This document shows, piece by piece, positions 23,891-32,838 of a stretch of 64,000 bases of DNA. The DNA is from Clostridia bacterium. Lineage in GTDB: Bacteria; Bacillota; Clostridia; Christensenellales; CAG-138. The notes beneath the pieces are model-generated. The model searched no databases. It worked only from the letters and a program-made list of their open reading frames with translations, and was not told where the DNA came from. Within the stretch, counting starts at the first letter, position 1. The number at the start of each line of letters is the position of its first letter. The DNA is taken from positions 107,591 to 171,590 of the forward strand of contig JAFPXD010000007.1 in assembly GCA_017394835.1 (NCBI GenBank), written 5' to 3'. Both the position numbers and the translations under genes were made by a program.

Positions 23891-25918
23891 ATGCACTGGT
23901 CATATGAAATAGCGAAGAAGATAATCGAGCGCCGTCCCGACAAGCAGGAATACGTCTGCGCAGCGGGCATAAGCCCCTCGGGAAGCGTACACATCGGTAA
24001 TTTCCGCGACGTTGCGACGAGTTGGTTTGTGGTCAAAGCCCTGCGTAAAATGGGCAAAAAGGCGAAGATGCTCTTTTCATGGGATGAGTATGACCGCATG
24101 CGCAAGGTCCCCGCGAACGTCGCCGCGGTGACGGAGGGCTTCGAAAAGTACATCGGCTGCCCCTACACCGCGGTGCCCGATCCCTTCGGCGACGGTCATG
24201 CGACCTATGCCGAGCATTTTGAGCGCGAGTTCGAGCCCGCGATGCGCGGCTTCGGGGTCGAAATGGATTACCGCCATCAGTCCGAAATGTACGAAAGCGG
24301 CAAATATACGGAGCAGATAATAAAGGCGCTCCGCTGCCGCCGCGAGATATTCGATATTCTGGACAGCTTCCGCACGCAGGACGCCAAGGAGGGCGAGCGC
24401 GAGGCTTACGTCCCCGTTTCGATCTACTGCCCCGTCTGCGGGCGCGATACCACCCATATCACCGAGGTATCCGAGGACTGCACCCGCGCGCACTACGTCT
24501 GCGACTGCGGGCATGAGGCGGATTTCGATTTCGTGAACGAGCATAACTGCAAGCTCGCGTGGAAGGTCGATTGGGCCATGCGCTGGGCGTACGAGGGGGT
24601 CGATTTCGAACCCGGCGGCAAGGATCACGCCGCCCCCACCGGCAGCTATCAGACGAGCCGCGTGATCTCCCGCGAGATATTCGGCTATGAAGCGCCCCTC
24701 TTCGTCGGCTACGAGTTCATAGGCATAAAGGGCACAACGGGTAAGATGAGCTCCTCCTCGGGCCTCAATCTCACCCCCGCTTCCCTCCTTAAGATCTACG
24801 ATCCCGAGATAATACTCTGGCTCTATGCCAAGACGGAGCCCGCAAAGGCTTTCGATTTCTGCTTTGACGACGGCATACTCCGCCAGTATTTCGAATTCGA
24901 CCGCCAGTACAGGGAATTCGAGGAGGGCAGCTCCGATGAGTTCATGCGCGTCGTATTCGACGACTGCCTCATCGAAGGCCGCCGCCCCGAAAAGGTCCCC
25001 ATGGGCCTGCTCGTGCAGTTCGGCTCCATAGTGGATTTCAATATCCCCATGCTCGAAAAGGTGTTCGAGAAGGTCGGCACCCCCTATAAGGAGGCGGACT
25101 TTGCGGAAAGGCTCCCCAAGGCGAAGTATTGGCTGGAGAACTGCTCCCCCGAAAGCGTCAACCGCCTGAGGGCGACCCGCAATTTCGAAGTTTACAACAC
25201 CCTTTCCGACGCCGAAAAGCAGGATATAGCCAAGCTCCATTCCGTGCTCGAAGCGGGCGGCTACGATCTGGACGGTCTTCAGACCATCCTTTACGCCATC
25301 CCCAAGGAGCGCCTTGCCGTCGCCGACGAAAAGATGCTCAAGAACGCGCAGGGCGTGTTCTTCAAGAACGTCTATCGCCTGCTCATAGACAAGGAGCGCG
25401 GCCCCAGGCTCTATCTCTTCCTCTACGCGATAGAGAAGGATTCATACCTGAAGCTGCTCGATTTCTCCACCCCCAAGACCGAGGAGGAGGAGCGCATCGA
25501 GCGCGAGGCCGCGGAGGCGGAGGCGAAGAAGAACGCCGCTCCCGAAAGGAAGATCGAATACGGCGATCCCGACCCCGTGGAGCCCTTCAAGGAGCGCGTC
25601 AATATAGACGATTTCACCAAGCTCGATCTGCGCGTCGCAAAGGTCGTAAAGTGCCAGGAGATAAGGAAGTCCCATTCCTGCTATAAGATCACTCTGGACG
25701 ACGGCATGGGCGAGCGCGTGATAGTCTCCTCCATAAAGGCCTATTACACGCCGGAGGAGCTCGTGGGCAAAAAGCTCATCGTGATCGCGAACCTCGCCCC
25801 CGCGAGGATAGCGGGCGTCGAGTCGAACGGGATGCTTCTCGCCGCGACGAACAACGCCTGCGGCTGCAAGGTCGTGTTCGTCGATGACGCCGTGCCCTGC
25901 GGAACGATGGTGAAGTAA
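23891..25918 (+). CDS. lysK: Class I lysyl-tRNA synthetase fused to a Trbp111-like tRNA-binding domain
   Basis: A 675-residue enzyme. The class I catalytic core has P-S-G-S-V-H-I-G-N (HIGH at 34-37) and G-K-M-S-S-S (285-289), with a zinc-ribbon insertion C-P-V-C...C-D-C-G near 175-205, as in archaeal-type LysRS. Residues about 570-675 form an EMAP II/Trbp111 OB-fold (F-T-K-L-D-L-R-V-A-K-V, then A-P-A-R-I-A-G-V-E-S-N-G-M-L-L-A-A) of the kind usually found at the end of MetRS. Class I LysRS normally ends near 500-550 residues, so the fusion is the unusual part. It lies 32 bases after eno, perhaps on the same transcript, and ends at a strong terminator. Confidence 0.93.
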   Translation: MHWSYEIAKKIIERRPDKQEYVCAAGISPSGSVHIGNFRDVATSWFVVKALRKMGKKAKMLFSWDEYDRMRKVPANVAAVTEGFEKYIGCPYTAVPDPFGDGHATYAEHFEREFEPAMRGFGVEMDYRHQSEMYESGKYTEQIIKALRCRREIFDILDSFRTQDAKEGEREAYVPVSIYCPVCGRDTTHITEVSEDCTRAHYVCDCGHEADFDFVNEHNCKLAWKVDWAMRWAYEGVDFEPGGKDHAAPTGSYQTSRVISREIFGYEAPLFVGYEFIGIKGTTGKMSSSSGLNLTPASLLKIYDPEIILWLYAKTEPAKAFDFCFDDGILRQYFEFDRQYREFEEGSSDEFMRVVFDDCLIEGRRPEKVPMGLLVQFGSIVDFNIPMLEKVFEKVGTPYKEADFAERLPKAKYWLENCSPESVNRLRATRNFEVYNTLSDAEKQDIAKLHSVLEAGGYDLDGLQTILYAIPKERLAVADEKMLKNAQGVFFKNVYRLLIDKERGPRLYLFLYAIEKDSYLKLLDFSTPKTEEEERIEREAAEAEAKKNAAPERKIEYGDPDPVEPFKERVNIDDFTKLDLRVAKVVKCQEIRKSHSCYKITLDDGMGERVIVSSIKAYYTPEELVGKKLIVIANLAPARIAGVESNGMLLAATNNACGCKVVFVDDAVPCGTMVK

Positions 25919-25932
25919 ATCAACATGGATCA

Positions 25933-25961
25933 CGGGAGCGGGCGTCCGCTCCCGCGTTTTT
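25933..25961 (+). terminator. Terminator of eno-lysK
   Basis: CGGGAGCGG (25933-25941), GCGT loop, CCGCTCCCG (25946-25954), then CGTTTTTA. Confidence 0.8.
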
Positions 25962-25976
25962 ATAAGGGAGGCAGAT

Positions 25977-26429
25977 ATGGAAGATCTCATATTCATAAAC
26001 CTTCGCGAAAGGCCGGAGCTCATGCGCCCCGCCGCCGAATGGTTCAGCTCCAAATGGGGCGTGCCCGTTGAGGCGTATATCGAGTGCATGGAGGCGTATC
26101 TTGAGGGGCGCACGGAGCTCGGCTGGTATCTCTGCATTGCGGAAGACGGTATCGCGGGCGGGCTCGGCGTTATCGAAAACGATTTTCACGACAGGAAGGA
26201 TCTGTCGCCCAACGTCTGCGCCGTCTATACGGAGGAAAAATACCGCCGCCGCGGGATCGCGGGGCGGCTCCTCGATATGGCGGTGGAGGAGCTGCGCGTC
26301 GCGGGCATAAGCCCCGTCTATCTTCTCACCGATCACACCGGCTTTTACGAGCGGTACGGCTGGGAGTTTTACTGCGAGGCCATGGGCGACGGCGAGGAGC
26401 GCCCGTCAAGGCTCTACATACACAAATAA
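25977..26429 (+). CDS. GNAT-family N-acetyltransferase
   Basis: A 150-residue GNAT enzyme. The acetyl-CoA site is the V-Y-T-E-E-K-Y-R-R-R-G-I-A-G-R-L-L segment at about 82-98, matching the R/Q-x-x-G-x-G/A pattern. A C-terminal Y-L-L-T-D-H-T-G-F-Y-E-R-Y-G-W-E strand-helix completes the fold. The substrate cannot be told. Ribosome site GGGAGG lies upstream of ATG 25977. Confidence 0.85.
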   Translation: MEDLIFINLRERPELMRPAAEWFSSKWGVPVEAYIECMEAYLEGRTELGWYLCIAEDGIAGGLGVIENDFHDRKDLSPNVCAVYTEEKYRRRGIAGRLLDMAVEELRVAGISPVYLLTDHTGFYERYGWEFYCEAMGDGEERPSRLYIHK

Positions 26430-26464
26430 CCCAATTAAACCATTACATTTTTCTTCAAACCGTA

Positions 26465-26493
26465 TTGCATTGGGCGCCGACGGGTGATATAAT
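26465..26493 (+). promoter_or_regulatory. Promoter of the helical acidic protein gene
   Basis: TTGCAT (26465-26470), 17 bases, TATAAT (26488-26493) with an upstream TGA (extended -10). Confidence 0.75.
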
Positions 26494-26549
26494 ATATATG
26501 TAAAGGTGCGCGAAAGCGCCCAAATCGCAATTCGGAAGGAGATATAATC

Positions 26550-27065
26550 ATGGAAGGCATTCTGGACAAGATCAAAAACTTTTTCCTGGGCAAGACCGAT
26601 GAGGCAGAGCAGACCGCGGAAGCGGCCGAGCAGAAGGCCGAAGAAGTGACCGGGGAGGTCAAGGAAGAGGCTGCCGAGGCGGTCGAAGCCGTTGAGGAAA
26701 AGGCCGAAGAGGTAAAGGACGAGGTCGAAGACAAGGTCGATGACCTCAAGGAAGAGGCCGGCAATATCGTTGAGGATCTCAAGGATAAGGCCGAGGAAGT
26801 GATCGAGTCCGTCAAGGATAAGCTCCCCGACATAACCGCGTTCTTCGAGTCCATAATGGGCAAGCTCCCCGTTGACGGCGAGCTGGGTGACCAGGTGAAC
26901 GAGGTCGTGGGTTCCGTAAGGAGCTCCGCTACCGAGGGCATGGGCATCGGCGATATAATCAACAAGATAATCGAGGCGCTCAAATCCAAGTTCTCGCTTG
27001 ACGGTGAGATCGGCGAAAAGATCAAGGCCGTTATCGAGTTCCTCAAATCCAAGATCCCAAGCTGA
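26550..27065 (+). CDS. Acidic coiled-coil/apolipoprotein-like protein
   Basis: A 171-residue, highly charged helical protein. Residues about 15-100 repeat an 11-residue pattern of the type A-E-E-V-K-D-E-V-E-D-K, reminiscent of YtxH or LEA/apolipoprotein-like amphipathic helices. The C-terminal 70 residues are less charged, with two similar halves (K-L-P-V-D-G-E-L-G-D-Q and K-F-S-L-D-G-E-I-G-E-K). There is no signal peptide or cysteine. It is monocistronic between a good promoter and a terminator, which suggests an abundant protein. The function is unknown; a stress or envelope-associated role is only a guess. Confidence 0.75.
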   Translation: MEGILDKIKNFFLGKTDEAEQTAEAAEQKAEEVTGEVKEEAAEAVEAVEEKAEEVKDEVEDKVDDLKEEAGNIVEDLKDKAEEVIESVKDKLPDITAFFESIMGKLPVDGELGDQVNEVVGSVRSSATEGMGIGDIINKIIEALKSKFSLDGEIGEKIKAVIEFLKSKIPS

Positions 27066-27079
27066 AACGAATAACAAAA

Positions 27080-27115
27080 GGGGCGTCAACGCATCAGGTT
27101 GACGCCCCCTTTTTT
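27080..27115. terminator. Bidirectional terminator
   Basis: GGGGCGTCAAC (27080-27090) pairs with GTTGACGCCCC (27098-27108), followed by a T-run on the plus strand and, on the opposite strand, TTTTGTT. Confidence 0.85.
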
Positions 27116-27121
27116 GTACCG

Positions 27122-28300
27122 TTACATAGCTTTTTTTATGTAATCCCGCATTATGGCGGCAAGCTCCTCCGTGACGGGCTTATCGGTGCGGCCCTGCGCG
27201 AAGGCGGGGCTTCCGCCGCCCTTTCCGCCCGTCAGGGCGTTCACGGACTTTATGAGCTCGTTCATCTGCATGGTCTCGCCCTCCCTGCGCATGGCGCAGT
27301 AGCAGGCGCCGCCCTCCGAGCCGCCGAAAACGAGCGCGACGCGGGCGTTGGCGGAAACGAGGCTTTCGGCAAGCAGCTTAACGTCCGCGGCGGAAAGCTC
27401 GGGGCGGAGCAGGACTGCCGCCTCATCGGCGGAGCCCGCGGCGATGAGCCCGCAGAGCGCCCTCGTGCGCTCCTTCAAAAGGCGCTTCGTTTGCCCCAGC
27501 TCATCCTGCGCCTTGCGTATGGCGGCGGGAAGCTCCTCGCGGCTCGTTGAAAAGCTGCGGGCGATATTCGTCATGGAACGGGTGATGGCCGCCGCCTCGC
27601 GCACCGCCATGGCCCCGCAGGAAAACCAAATGCGTACGCCGGATTTATACTTCTGTGCGTCCGCTATGCGGATATAGCCCACCTCGCCCGTTTTTGCGCA
27701 GTGAGTGCCGCAGCAGGTGCAGGAATCTATCTCGCCCCCGCCTATGAACACTATGCGTATGTCGTCCGAAACAATATCGGCCTTTTTGCGGATGGTGTAA
27801 GAGGCAAGCCCTTCGTGATCGGTATGCACCTCCGTCACGGGAAGATCGCGGCGGACGGCGCGGTTGGCCTCCTCCTCGAGCCTTGAAAGGGCTTCGTTAT
27901 CGAGAAAAACGTCAAGGTCTATCGTGGCGTAATCCTCCGCCATGTGGAAGCCCACGTTATGCGCGCCGAAGAGCTTATATGCAAGCCCCGAAAGCATGTG
28001 CTCGCCCGTGTGGCGCGCGCTGTGATCGAGACGGCGCTCCGTATCGAGCGTGACAGTGACGCGGGCGCCGACGGGAACGGGAGCAGTGCAGATGTGGAAC
28101 ACCTCGCCGCCGCGCTCGTGCGCGTCCGTCACGGGAACGCCGCCTATCGTGCCGCGGTCGGCGGGCTGGCCGCCGCCCTCTGGGAATATGACCGTCCTCG
28201 AAAGGACTACCTCGTATGAGCCGTTCCTCTCCTCACAGGAGACGACTTCCGCCTCGCAGGAGGTGATCACGGGGTGTTCATAAAAAAGCTTTTCGGTCAT
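27122..28300 (-). CDS. AlaX-type alanyl-tRNA editing protein with DHHA1 domain
   Basis: A 392-residue freestanding editing protein that clears mischarged Ser- or Gly-tRNA(Ala). The AlaRS editing-domain zinc motif is present: H-S-A-R-H-T-G-E-H-M-L near 92-102 (H-x-x-x-H) and C-C-G-T-H-C near 190. The N-terminal part has the F-P-E-G-G-G-Q-P motif (39-46) shared with AlaRS. A C-terminal DHHA1 domain ends with G-G-K-G-G-G-S-P. This is the long AlaX form. It starts a minus-strand gene group with the methyltransferase and murG located upstream. Confidence 0.9.
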   Translation of the reverse strand: MTEKLFYEHPVITSCEAEVVSCEERNGSYEVVLSRTVIFPEGGGQPADRGTIGGVPVTDAHERGGEVFHICTAPVPVGARVTVTLDTERRLDHSARHTGEHMLSGLAYKLFGAHNVGFHMAEDYATIDLDVFLDNEALSRLEEEANRAVRRDLPVTEVHTDHEGLASYTIRKKADIVSDDIRIVFIGGGEIDSCTCCGTHCAKTGEVGYIRIADAQKYKSGVRIWFSCGAMAVREAAAITRSMTNIARSFSTSREELPAAIRKAQDELGQTKRLLKERTRALCGLIAAGSADEAAVLLRPELSAADVKLLAESLVSANARVALVFGGSEGGACYCAMRREGETMQMNELIKSVNALTGGKGGGSPAFAQGRTDKPVTEELAAIMRDYIKKAM

Positions 28301-28324
28301 GGGTCTCCTTTTCCGCTCCGCACG

Positions 28325-29875
28325 TCAGTTTACGCGGAGTATGAATATCATGGGGGTGAGCCCTCCGGCTTCCGTGCGCGCCTGCGAAAGCAGCGTTAGG
28401 CGGCCGGAATGCTCGCGGATGAGGCGCTTTAACAGGGTGAACTCCATCGTGTAGAGGATCGCGACGCCGCCCTTTTTCACAAGCTGCGGGAGCTTGGCAA
28501 GCAGCCCCGAATAGAGCCTTTCGCAGGAGGAATGATCGCCCACGCGGTTGCCGAAGGGGAGGTTTGAGATGAGCTCGTCATAGGGGCGGTGACACTCGAA
28601 ACGGAGTATGTCGTTCACCGTGTATTTGGCGTTCACGCCCGCAAGCTCGGTGTTGCGGCGGGCAATATCTATCGCCTTGTGTGCTATATCGACGCCCGTG
28701 AGCGAGGCGCAGGGCGACATGAGCCCGCGCTCTATGAGGAACGTGCCGCTCCCGCAGCAGGGGTCTATCACGCGCGCGTTGACGCTCAGATGCTCGGAAG
28801 CGAAGCGCAGCACCGAGGCGGCGACGTTCGGCGCCATAGAGGCGGGGATGGAGCCTTCGCGGTATGAAAAGCGGGTATCGGGGAATGTCGTGAGCTTTGC
28901 GTAAAGCCTTGCGGTCTTCATGCTGCCCTCCATGCGAAGCTCGACCTCATAATCGGAGGGGGCGTTCACAAGGGAGGCGTTCTCCACGGCGGCGGATACG
29001 GCGCGGGTGAGCTCCGCCCTCGAAACGGATTCGGGCAGGGAGAGCGCGTTTTCGGTGCGGAACCTGTAAGGAGGCTCGCCGGTATGCGCTTCGCGCATAA
29101 GCTTTTCAATGAAGGGAGCCGCCTTTTTTGCGATCGCGGAGGGGATCGCCTCGCAGGAGCCTATGGGGAAGAGGACTTCGGAAAAACAGCGCGCCTCGAA
29201 AAGCCCGGGATAATCGGCCGTCGTGACCTTAAGGGAGGAGCGCCGCTCGTCAAAGCTTTCGAGGCCGAGATCGGAAAGCTCCTCCGCAAGCTGGCGGGAG
29301 AGCATGTCCGCCGCGCGAAGCTCAGTCGTCCAAGCGGATTTGAGCCCGGTGAATTCATGCGCTGTGCGCGGGGCGAATGAGCGGAGCGCCGTGACGAGGG
29401 CTTCCGTTTCCTCATTGAAATGCTTTTGTTCGGTATCGTCCGCGGGGGGAGCGACCCTGTAATCCTTCAGGTATCCCGCCGCTTTTTCGGAGCCTATGCT
29501 GCCGAGCGCAAGTATGAGGCTCGGGCGGACGAAGCGCTGATCCTCTTTTTCCAACGCGGCGATGATCGCGCTTTCCGAAGCCTCGTCCTTCACCGCGCCG
29601 AGGAGCCTTGCCGCGTTGCGGCGGAGCTTTGCTGCGGGGGAAGAAAGCGCCGCGCGGGCGGCTTCCTTTATGGTCTCGTCCTCCGAAATGCGGATAAGGT
29701 ACTGCTTTTTCGCGGCGAGCCTTATAAGGAGCGCGGAGGCCGCGCCCTCCTCCTTAAACATCGCGGCGGCGTTATCGAAGAGCGAATCGAGGTCGATATT
29801 CATCTGCACGAGCTTCACCGGGCCGTTTGGCTCGGCAAGGATCGCGGCTATCTCCTCTCTCGTGAGCTTTTTCAT
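28325..29875 (-). CDS. HEAT-repeat protein fused to a Trm14/RlmL-type RNA methyltransferase
   Basis: A 516-residue protein. Residues about 50-160 are HEAT/PBS-lyase-like repeats (L-R-R-N-A-A-R-L-L-G-A-V, S-L-I-L-A-L-G-S-I-G). Residues about 190-310 are a linker with THUMP-like character. The C-terminal 180 residues form a Rossmann methyltransferase with V-I-D-P-C-C-G-S-G-T-F-L (SAM loop) and the catalytic motif S-N-L-P-F-G, the N-x-P-F variant seen in guanosine N2 methyltransferases of tRNA or rRNA. A HEAT module on such an enzyme is unusual. Target base unknown. Start at 29875, with an AGGAG-like site. Confidence 0.8.
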   Translation of the reverse strand: MKKLTREEIAAILAEPNGPVKLVQMNIDLDSLFDNAAAMFKEEGAASALLIRLAAKKQYLIRISEDETIKEAARAALSSPAAKLRRNAARLLGAVKDEASESAIIAALEKEDQRFVRPSLILALGSIGSEKAAGYLKDYRVAPPADDTEQKHFNEETEALVTALRSFAPRTAHEFTGLKSAWTTELRAADMLSRQLAEELSDLGLESFDERRSSLKVTTADYPGLFEARCFSEVLFPIGSCEAIPSAIAKKAAPFIEKLMREAHTGEPPYRFRTENALSLPESVSRAELTRAVSAAVENASLVNAPSDYEVELRMEGSMKTARLYAKLTTFPDTRFSYREGSIPASMAPNVAASVLRFASEHLSVNARVIDPCCGSGTFLIERGLMSPCASLTGVDIAHKAIDIARRNTELAGVNAKYTVNDILRFECHRPYDELISNLPFGNRVGDHSSCERLYSGLLAKLPQLVKKGGVAILYTMEFTLLKRLIREHSGRLTLLSQARTEAGGLTPMIFILRVN

Positions 29876-29887
29876 GCGCCTCTCCTT

Positions 29888-30967
29888 TTATTTTTTGCCT
29901 TCGGCGGCCTTGAAGATCTCGGCAAGCACCTCTTCCGTGCCGTCGAGCAGGGTATCCTTCGCCATGCGCGCCTTCATTTCGGCGCGGTTTTCATAGAGCT
30001 CCGTAACGAGCGAAACGAGCTTTTCGGGGGTTATGTCCTTCTGGTCGAGCTTCTTGGCGTAGCCCTTCTTCACAACGTAATCGGCGTTCAATATCTGATC
30101 GCCGCGGCTCGCTTCGAGGGGGAGGGGGATGAGAAGCGCGGGGATGCCCAGCGACATGAACTCGAACACGGCGTTCGCGCCCGCTCGGGAGATCACTACG
30201 GAAGTCGCCGCCAGCATATCGGGCAGCTCGGGGCCGACGTATTCGAACTGGCGGTAGCCGGCGGAAGAAACGCTCTCATCGACTTTGCCCTTGCCGCAGA
30301 GGTGCACGACGTCGAAGGTGCGGGTAAGCTCGGGCAGCGCGGCGCGCACCCCGTCGTTCACGGCGGCGGCGCCGAGGCTCCCGCCCATCACCATGAGCAC
30401 GGGCTTCGAGCCCGAAAATCCCATTGCGGCAAGGCCCTTTTCGCGGTCGCCGCGATAGAGCTCGGGGCGGATGGGGGTGCCGGTGTGGACCATCTTTTTG
30501 GCAATGCGGGGCTTTGAAAGCGAAACGGTATCCTCAAAGGTCACGCAGACGGTATCCGCATAGCGTGAAGCGATCTTGTTGGCAAGGCCGGGGGTGTAAT
30601 CGGATTCGTGACATACGACGGGGCATTTGCCCTTTGCAGCCATGACCACGGGTACGCTCACGAAGCCGCCCTTTGAAAACACCACGTCGGGCTTCAATTC
30701 ACGGACGAGGCGCCTTGCCTGGAACACGCCCTTTATCACCTTGAAGGGGCTCGCCAGATTTTTGAGCGAAAGGTAACGGCGCAGCTTGCCCGATTCTATC
30801 GCGTGGAAGGCGACTCCCTCCTGCGCCGTGATAAGGCCGTGCTCTATGCCGTCCTCAAGGCCGGCGTAATGGATCTCATAGCCTGCTTCGCGCAGAGCGG
30901 GGAAGAGCGCGACGTTGGGGGTAACGTGCCCGGCGGAACCGCCGCCCGTCATCAATATCTTTTTCAT
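29888..30967 (-). CDS. murG: UDP-GlcNAc:lipid I N-acetylglucosaminyltransferase
   Basis: A 359-residue GT28 enzyme that adds GlcNAc to lipid I to give lipid II at the inner membrane face. The N-terminal G-G-G-S-A-G-H-V-T-P-N loop (8-18), the H-E-S-D-Y-T-P-G-L-A-N-K motif and the C-terminal V-M-G-G-S-L-G-A and S-R-A-G-A-N-A-V-F-E motifs fit MurG. It stands outside a dcw cluster. The stop lies 12 bases before the methyltransferase start, so they are probably cotranscribed. Confidence 0.9.
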   Translation of the reverse strand: MKKILMTGGGSAGHVTPNVALFPALREAGYEIHYAGLEDGIEHGLITAQEGVAFHAIESGKLRRYLSLKNLASPFKVIKGVFQARRLVRELKPDVVFSKGGFVSVPVVMAAKGKCPVVCHESDYTPGLANKIASRYADTVCVTFEDTVSLSKPRIAKKMVHTGTPIRPELYRGDREKGLAAMGFSGSKPVLMVMGGSLGAAAVNDGVRAALPELTRTFDVVHLCGKGKVDESVSSAGYRQFEYVGPELPDMLAATSVVISRAGANAVFEFMSLGIPALLIPLPLEASRGDQILNADYVVKKGYAKKLDQKDITPEKLVSLVTELYENRAEMKARMAKDTLLDGTEEVLAEIFKAAEGKK

Positions 30968-31071
30968 GGAATGCTCCTTATCCTTTTTTACAAACTATTC
31001 ATTGCGGGAGCGTGATGACACCCCGCATAAAAACCCACATTATTTTACACTATTTATGCGCGGAGGTAAAG

Positions 31072-31109
31072 GGCGGATTTCATTCCTTCCGGCGGATTTC
31101 ATTCCTTCC
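31072..31109. repeat. 19-base tandem duplication
   Basis: A 19-base unit occurs twice head to tail (31072-31090 and 31091-31109) immediately upstream of the atp promoter. The copies are identical, so the duplication is recent. Confidence 0.85.
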
Positions 31110-31119
31110 GGCCATTGTA

Positions 31120-31148
31120 TTGACATTGCCGCCTCCGAGTGATATTAT
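31120..31148 (+). promoter_or_regulatory. Promoter of the atp operon
   Basis: TTGACA (31120-31125), 17 bases, TATTAT (31143-31148), then ribosome site GGGGGAG before ATG 31181. Confidence 0.85.
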
Positions 31149-31180
31149 ATATAGAATAATATCGATGGGGGAGCGTTCCT

Positions 31181-31471
31181 ATGGATAAGCTCTTGCCCGC
31201 CGTGCTTGCGTTCTTCGCAGGGGCGGGCGTCTCTTTTATTAATCATCTTATTGCGAAGGCGGCCATGAAGAAGGGCGGCTTCGGGCTCATGCCCCTGCGC
31301 ACGCTCATACTGTTCGTGCTGGCGGCTTCGCTCTATTTTATAGGGAAAAACCTTGCGTGCGGCCCCGCGCCGCTTTTGATAGGCGCCGCCGCGGGAGCGA
31401 CGGCCGGGCTTATCGTTTCGACCGTGATACTGATACGCGCGGCAAGGGGAGAGGGGGAAAACGATGGGTGA
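31181..31471 (+). CDS. atpI: AtpI-like small membrane protein of the ATP synthase operon
   Basis: A 96-residue membrane protein with three or four hydrophobic segments (L-P-A-V-L-A-F-F-A-G-A-G-V, T-L-I-L-F-V-L-A-A-S-L-Y-F-I-G, G-A-A-A-G-A-T-A-G-L-I-V). Position directly before atpB and an 8-base overlap with it identify it as AtpI-like, a c-ring assembly helper or Mg transporter homologue. Sequence conservation in this family is low, so the name rests mostly on context. Confidence 0.7.
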   Translation: MDKLLPAVLAFFAGAGVSFINHLIAKAAMKKGGFGLMPLRTLILFVLAASLYFIGKNLACGPAPLLIGAAAGATAGLIVSTVILIRAARGEGENDG

Positions 31472-32126
31472 ATCAAGCGAACCTCTGATAAGGATATTCG
31501 GGATACTCGATATTTCGGCCGAGGTCGTAACGATGCTTGTGATAATACTTATCGTTGCGGCGGTCTCGTTTTTTGCGACGAGGAACCTCAAGGATCGCCC
31601 CGGCAAATTCCAGAACCTGTTGGAATACGCCGTGGAGTATCTTGACGGCTTTTTTACGGACATAATGGGCAGAAAGAGCGCAAGAAAATACCTTTGGTAT
31701 CTTGCTTCGCTCTTCATATTCATCATATTCGCGAACTATTCGGGGCTCATTCCCGGAGTGGGCATATTCAAATACTTCAAGGCGCCGACCTCTTCGCTTT
31801 CCGTCACGCTGGGGCTTTCGCTCTGCACCTTCGTTTTCATTCAGGCTTCGGCGATAGCGAACGGCGCGAAGCACTATATAAAGCACTTTCTAACGCCCAT
31901 AATCCCGCTCCTGCTGCTCGATGAGTTCATAAAGCCCGCTTCGCTCGCGCTGAGGCTCTTCGGCAATATTTTCGGCGAGGAGACCGTGCTTCACAACCTT
32001 TACGATATCCTCCCCATAGGCGCGCCCATACTCATGATGGCGCTTTCGCTCATATTCTGCGCCGTGCAGGCGATGGTCTATACCATGCTCACCGCCTCGT
32101 ACCTGCAGGAATTCATAGACGACTAA
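31464..32126 (+). CDS. atpB: ATP synthase subunit a
   Basis: A 220-residue Fo subunit with five to six membrane helices. The conserved helix 4 [13 protein letters not shown] carries the essential Arg and Asn, and the C-terminal helix pair [15 protein letters not shown] completes the half-channels. N-terminal G-L-I-P-G-V-G is the usual helix-loop. It works with the c ring to pass ions. Confidence 0.95.
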   Translation: MGESSEPLIRIFGILDISAEVVTMLVIILIVAAVSFFATRNLKDRPGKFQNLLEYAVEYLDGFFTDIMGRKSARKYLWYLASLFIFIIFANYSGLIPGVGIFKYFKAPTSSLSVTLGLSLCTFVFIQASAIANGAKHYIKHFLTPIIPLLLLDEFIKPASLALRLFGNIFGEETVLHNLYDILPIGAPILMMALSLIFCAVQAMVYTMLTASYLQEFIDD

Positions 32127-32151
32127 AACTTTTTCAATAAGGAGTATCAAC

Positions 32152-32382
32152 ATGACCGATTCCGCTTTCTACGCAATAGCCGCTGCGATCGCGATCGCAT
32201 TCTCGACCTTTTTCCCCGCATTGGGTCAGGGCAAGGCGGCAAAGGCCGCGCTCGAGAGCATAGCGCGCCAGCCTGATTCCGCAAAGGAAATAAGGAGCAC
32301 TCTCCTGCTTTCGCTCGCGCTCATGGAGGCGCTCTCCATTTACGGTCTGCTCATAGCATTCATGCTCGTGGGCAAGATCTGA
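32152..32382 (+). CDS. atpE: ATP synthase subunit c
   Basis: A 76-residue hairpin. The ion-binding Glu is E59 in [11 protein letters not shown], with the A-R-Q-P polar loop at 38-41. The first helix has P-A-L-G-Q-G, with Q26 at a position also seen in sodium-type rings, but the residues after E59 are Ala-Leu rather than Ser-Thr. The pattern is close to the chloroplast/cyanobacterial proton type, so proton coupling is the better guess. Good ribosome site AAGGAG. Confidence 0.95.
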   Translation: MTDSAFYAIAAAIAIAFSTFFPALGQGKAAKAALESIARQPDSAKEIRSTLLLSLALMEALSIYGLLIAFMLVGKI

Positions 32383-32406
32383 TCCACCCGAAGGAAGGGC
32401 AAAGCT

Positions 32407-32838
32407 TTGTTTGACGTCAAGGTATCGGACATAATATGGACGGTCATCTGCTTCATGCTGTTCACGCTCATAGTGAACAAGCTGCTTTTGAAGCCCGTTC
32501 TTTCCCACATCGACGCCCGCAAACGCAGGCTCGAGGCGGCTTCGCTTCGTGCGCTTGAAGCGGAGCAGGCCGCCGAGGAAGCGGAGCGCAGGCGCCGCGA
32601 AGAGGAGGAAAAGCGCGAGGCCGCCCGAATGGATGAGCTGGAAGCGCGTGTAAAACGGGCGGAGCGCGAGGCGGAGGCCGAGCTTGAGGAGCTGAAAGAA
32701 AGGCTCGAAAAAGAAAGCGAAGCCGAAAAAGCGGGGCTTGAAAAGCTCGGCGCCGAAGCGGAAGCCGCGCTTCAAAGCTCCATGACCGCATTTGAAGAGG
32801 CGTTTGCCGAAAAGCTCGATTCGGCTTGGAAGGATTAA
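32407..32838 (+). CDS. atpF: ATP synthase subunit b
   Basis: A 143-residue peripheral-stalk subunit with one N-terminal membrane helix (I-W-T-V-I-C-F-M-L-F-T-L-I-V-N) and a long charged coiled coil. The start is TTG at 32407 after GAAGGAAGG. It ends directly at the ATG of the next gene, which itself begins with a second b-like segment, so the stalk is likely a b/b' heterodimer. Confidence 0.85.
   Translation: MFDVKVSDIIWTVICFMLFTLIVNKLLLKPVLSHIDARKRRLEAASLRALEAEQAAEEAERRRREEEEKREAARMDELEARVKRAEREAEAELEELKERLEKESEAEKAGLEKLGAEAEAALQSSMTAFEEAFAEKLDSAWKD

Noticed and set aside
32152..32382. Sodium-type c subunit, suggested by P-A-L-G-Q-G in helix 1
   Set aside because: The residues after the ion-binding Glu are Ala-Leu, not Ser/Thr-Thr, and the pattern matches chloroplast-like proton rings.
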